Assembly: GCA_002686135.1 (NCBI GenBank) | Contig: NZAO01000078.1 | Location: forward strand, 1 to 6,579 | DNA from: Rhodospirillaceae bacterium | GTDB taxonomy: Bacteria; Pseudomonadota; Alphaproteobacteria; UBA11136 | Direction of reading: 5' to 3' | Length of the DNA stretch: 6,579 nt | In this document: positions 3,873 through 6,579 of the stretch, piece after piece | Position numbering within the stretch: position 1 is the stretch's first letter | How the letters are laid out: each line of letters starts with the position of its first letter | The notes under the pieces: model-generated | The model's database searches: none | What the model was told of the DNA's origin: nothing | Seen by the model: the letters and a program-made list of their open reading frames with translations, nothing else | Translations under genes and position numbers: made by a program

Positions 3873-6579
3873 TGCCAACGGCATCCCCGCAGCGTGAACA
3901 GATCCCGCCCTCGTCATCGCAGGGCACCTCGGGCAGCACCTTCCAGCAACGCTGGCACTTGCCGCCTTCGGCAAGAAGCACCAGCACTGCCACGCCAGGG
4001 ACGTCCTCGAGGGTGAAAAGCCCATCGGCAGAAGAGCCGGAGGAATCGGGGGCGTCGAAATCGAGGTCCGAGGTAATGGCAATTTCCGCCATATCGAGCC
4101 CGCCTACGGAGTCGCGATAGGCGTCATCGGCATAGACGACAGGATGGGCCTGAAGGCTGGAGCCTAGCTGTTTTTCCGCACGCGCAATCTCGATGGCGCC
4201 GGTGACTACACGGCGCAGGTCGCGCACGATTTCCCACTTGGCGGCCAGATCGTCGTCGCGCCAGTCTTCGGGAACATGGGGGTAGGTCCGCAGATGCACA
4301 CTTTCCGTTTCCGACGCGCCGCCCTCTTGCGAGCGGGTGCACCAGGCCTCTTCGGCGGTAAAACATAGTACCGGAGCCAGCCAGGCGGTGAGATGGTGCA
4401 AGAGAATGTCGAGAACCGTGCGCGCGGCGCGGCGGCGCGGAGCACCCGATTGGTCGCAGTAGAGGGCGTCCTTGCGAATGTCGAAATAGAAGGCCGACAG
4501 GTCCACCGCGCAGAAGGTGTGAAGCTCGGTGAAGAAAGCGTGGAAGTCAAAGCCGTCCAGTACTGCACGCATATGCCGGTCGAGCTCCCACAGACGGTGT
4601 AAGACCCAGCGTTCCAGCTCCGGCATGTCTTCGGTCGCCACCTGCTCGTTTTCGTCAAACCCGGCGAGGTTGCCGAGCGCGTAGCGTAGAGTGTTGCGTA
4701 GGCGGCGATAGGAATCCACCTCCGCCTTGAGAATCTCCGGCCCGATGCGCAGGTCCACGGTATAGTCGGAAGTGGCCACCCAGAGGCGCAGGATATCGGC
4801 GCCCAGGGTATCTATGACCTCTTGTGGAGCCACCACGTTGCCCGCCGATTTCGACATCTTGTGGCCCTTTTCATCCAAGACGAAGCCGTGGGTGAGCACC
4901 GCTTCATAGGGCGCCCGCCCCCGCGTGCCGCAGGATTCCAAAAGTGAGGACTGGAACCAGCCGCGATGCTGGTCGGAGCCTTCGAGATAGAGCGAGGCCG
5001 GGCTCGCCAGATCGTCGCGGTCTTCCAGCACGAAGGCGTGGGTGGAACCGCTGTCGAACCACACGTCGAGAATGTCGGTGACCTGTTGGTAGGCCTCCGG
5101 GTCGTGGTCACCGCCTAAAAAGCGCGCGGGGTCGCCGGAGAACCAGGCGTCGGCCCCTTCTTCGGCTACCGCCGTGACGATGCGCTCCAACACCTTTTCA
5201 TCGCGCAGGGGTTCGCCGTTTTCCTTGTTCACGAAGACGGTGAGGGGCACGCCCCAGGCGCGCTGGCGCGACACGCACCAGTCGGGGCGGCTTTCCACCA
5301 TGGCGTGAATGCGGTTGCGCCCGCTGGGCGGCACCCAGCGAGTGTCCTCGATGGCGGCCATGGCCTTCTCGCGCAGGCCGCCGGTTTCCATGGAGATGAA
5401 CCATTGCGGCGTGGTGCGGAAGATGAGCGGCGCCTTGGAACGCCAGGAATGGGGATAGGAATGGGTGATCTTATCCGTCGCCAGCAGCGCGCCGGAGTCT
5501 TTCAGGGCCGCCACTATCGTCTTGTCGGCAGGGGAGAAATAGGCACCGGCGGTGCCTTCCTCAAGCACCTTCATACCCGCGAACAGGGGCACATGATCGT
5601 AGAACAGGCCGTCGCCGCCTACCGTGCGCGGCACTTCCAGACCAGCTTCCCGGCCCACCTCGAAATCTTCCGAGCCGTGGCCGGGCGCGATGTGGACGAA
5701 GCCAGTGCCGGTCTCGGTGGTGACGTGGAAGCCCTCCACCAGAGGCACCTCGAAGTCATAGCCCTGGCCGTGAAAGGGATGGCGGCAGATGGTGCCGGCA
5801 AGCTCGGCGCCCTTGAAGCGGTGAACAATTTTATGTTTGGTAACGCCTGCGGCTTCAATCACACTGAGCAAAAGTGCCTCGGCAACAATTAAAGACTGGC
5901 CGCCTTCAGCCAAGCTACCCTCTTCAATGGAAACCACCTCCACCAGCACGTAATCCATGTCTTTGCCAAAGGCCACGGCGCGGTTGCCTGGCAGAGTCCA
6001 TGGCGTGGTGGTCCAGATGACCACCGACGTGTCTTTCAGTTCTGGTTTCCCCGGCGTGACCACCGGGAAGCGCACCCAGACCTGGGTCGATTTATGGTCG
6101 TCGTATTCTACCTCAGCCTCGGCCAGCGCCGTTTTTTCCACCACCGACCACATGACCGGCCTGTCGCCGCGATAGAGGCCGCCGCTCATGAGGAACTTGC
6201 CGAGCTCGCAGACGATGGCGGCCTCGGCGGCGAAATTCATGGTGGTGTAGGGATTAGTCCAGTTGCCGTCGACGCCGAGGCGCTGGAATTCTTCGCTCTG
6301 GACGGTGATCCAGTGATCGGCGAATTCGCGGCATTCATGGCGGAATTCGAGAGCCGGGACCGCGTCCTTGTCGCGGCCCTTGGCGCGGTATTTTTCCTCG
6401 ATCTTCCATTCGATGGGCAGGCCGTGACAGTCCCAGCCGGGCACGTAGGTTACCTCGCGCCCCAACATGCGCTGGGAGCGGTTGATGATGTCCTTCAAAA
6501 TCTTGTTGAGGGCGTGGCCGATATGGAGATGGCCGTTGGCGTAGGGCGGGCCGTCATGGAGGATGAATTTCTCACCGCC
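3865..6579 (-). CDS. ileS: Isoleucyl-tRNA synthetase, missing its N-terminus at the window edge
   Basis: A class I aminoacyl-tRNA synthetase that charges tRNA-Ile in the cytoplasm. The frame is open to the right edge; 904 codons are present and about 45 N-terminal residues are outside, judged against the 938-residue E. coli enzyme. In residues counted from the edge: [12 protein letters not shown] contains the HIGH ATP-binding motif (19-22). The CP1 editing domain is shown by [10 protein letters not shown] (190-199) and [16 protein letters not shown] with its conserved Asp at 305. [10 protein letters not shown] follows, then [16 protein letters not shown] lies at 574-578. The C-terminal zinc finger has two CxxC pairs (C875/C878 and C894/C897). 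Both active sites and the zinc finger are intact, which fits the ordinary bacterial housekeeping enzyme. A TTG at 6498 is not the start because the HIGH motif lies upstream of it. It directly precedes and overlaps lspA, a common pairing in proteobacteria. Confidence 0.98.
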   Translation of the reverse strand, partial: GGEKFILHDGPPYANGHLHIGHALNKILKDIINRSQRMLGREVTYVPGWDCHGLPIEWKIEEKYRAKGRDKDAVPALEFRHECREFADHWITVQSEEFQRLGVDGNWTNPYTTMNFAAEAAIVCELGKFLMSGGLYRGDRPVMWSVVEKTALAEAEVEYDDHKSTQVWVRFPVVTPGKPELKDTSVVIWTTTPWTLPGNRAVAFGKDMDYVLVEVVSIEEGSLAEGGQSLIVAEALLLSVIEAAGVTKHKIVHRFKGAELAGTICRHPFHGQGYDFEVPLVEGFHVTTETGTGFVHIAPGHGSEDFEVGREAGLEVPRTVGGDGLFYDHVPLFAGMKVLEEGTAGAYFSPADKTIVAALKDSGALLATDKITHSYPHSWRSKAPLIFRTTPQWFISMETGGLREKAMAAIEDTRWVPPSGRNRIHAMVESRPDWCVSRQRAWGVPLTVFVNKENGEPLRDEKVLERIVTAVAEEGADAWFSGDPARFLGGDHDPEAYQQVTDILDVWFDSGSTHAFVLEDRDDLASPASLYLEGSDQHRGWFQSSLLESCGTRGRAPYEAVLTHGFVLDEKGHKMSKSAGNVVAPQEVIDTLGADILRLWVATSDYTVDLRIGPEILKAEVDSYRRLRNTLRYALGNLAGFDENEQVATEDMPELERWVLHRLWELDRHMRAVLDGFDFHAFFTELHTFCAVDLSAFYFDIRKDALYCDQSGAPRRRAARTVLDILLHHLTAWLAPVLCFTAEEAWCTRSQEGGASETESVHLRTYPHVPEDWRDDDLAAKWEIVRDLRRVVTGAIEIARAEKQLGSSLQAHPVVYADDAYRDSVGGLDMAEIAITSDLDFDAPDSSGSSADGLFTLEDVPGVAVLVLLAEGGKCQRCWKVLPEVPCDDEGGICSRCGDAVGNG

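Noticed and set aside
3873..4082. Upstream extension of lspA to the ATG at 4082 (229 residues)
   Set aside because: The extra residues are out-of-frame reading of the ileS C-terminus, including its zinc finger. LspA family length and motif positions fit the start at 3872.
5305..5892. Long plus-strand open frame opposite ileS (195 codons), and similar ones opposite the lipoprotein (2686-3345) and M16 gene (1012-1497)
   Set aside because: They are antisense to well-recognised genes, show no recognisable domain and are expected in GC-rich DNA, where stop codons are rare on the opposite strand.
6496..6498. TTG at 6498 as the start of ileS
   Set aside because: The frame stays open to the window edge and encodes the [12 protein letters not shown] motif upstream, which is essential for the enzyme.

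Overview
The window looks like chromosomal DNA from a GC-rich alphaproteobacterium. The gene order ileS, lspA, a DUF3035-like lipoprotein, then a pair of M16 zinc-peptidase-family genes is one I associate with Rhodospirillales and relatives. That placement is inference from gene order and protein style; no rRNA or other taxonomic marker is present. Every gene I can support lies on the minus strand, so the region is read from right to left.

Layout in transcription order. At the right edge is isoleucyl-tRNA synthetase (3865-6579), which lacks its first roughly 45 residues beyond the window. Its stop codon overlaps the start of lspA (3393-3872), the lipoprotein signal peptidase. After a 32-bp gap comes a Gln/Pro/Tyr-rich lipoprotein (2587-3360). 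Next is a complete 842-bp IS5-family (IS427-group-like) insertion sequence (1746-2587) with one transposase split over two frames at an A8 slippery run. A roughly 115-bp leader follows, part of which is a degenerate 11-bp tandem repeat. Then come a full-length M16 peptidase (178-1626) and, overlapping it by 4 bp (GTGA), the first 60 codons of a second M16-type protein (1-181).

Functionally this is a housekeeping and cell-envelope operon. LspA trims prolipoproteins, the next gene encodes a likely LspA substrate, and the M16 pair is probably an envelope-located two-subunit peptidase. The two genes after the IS may depend on read-through across it or on a promoter in the leader.

The most notable structure is the IS insertion point. 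Removing the element and one copy of the TA target restores the lipoprotein's own TAA stop. The IS therefore landed inside that stop codon: its first base G rebuilds a TAG for the lipoprotein, and the other half of the host TAA serves as the stop of the transposase, which has none of its own. I see no evidence for a wholly new biological system; apart from the IS and the 11-bp array the region is ordinary.
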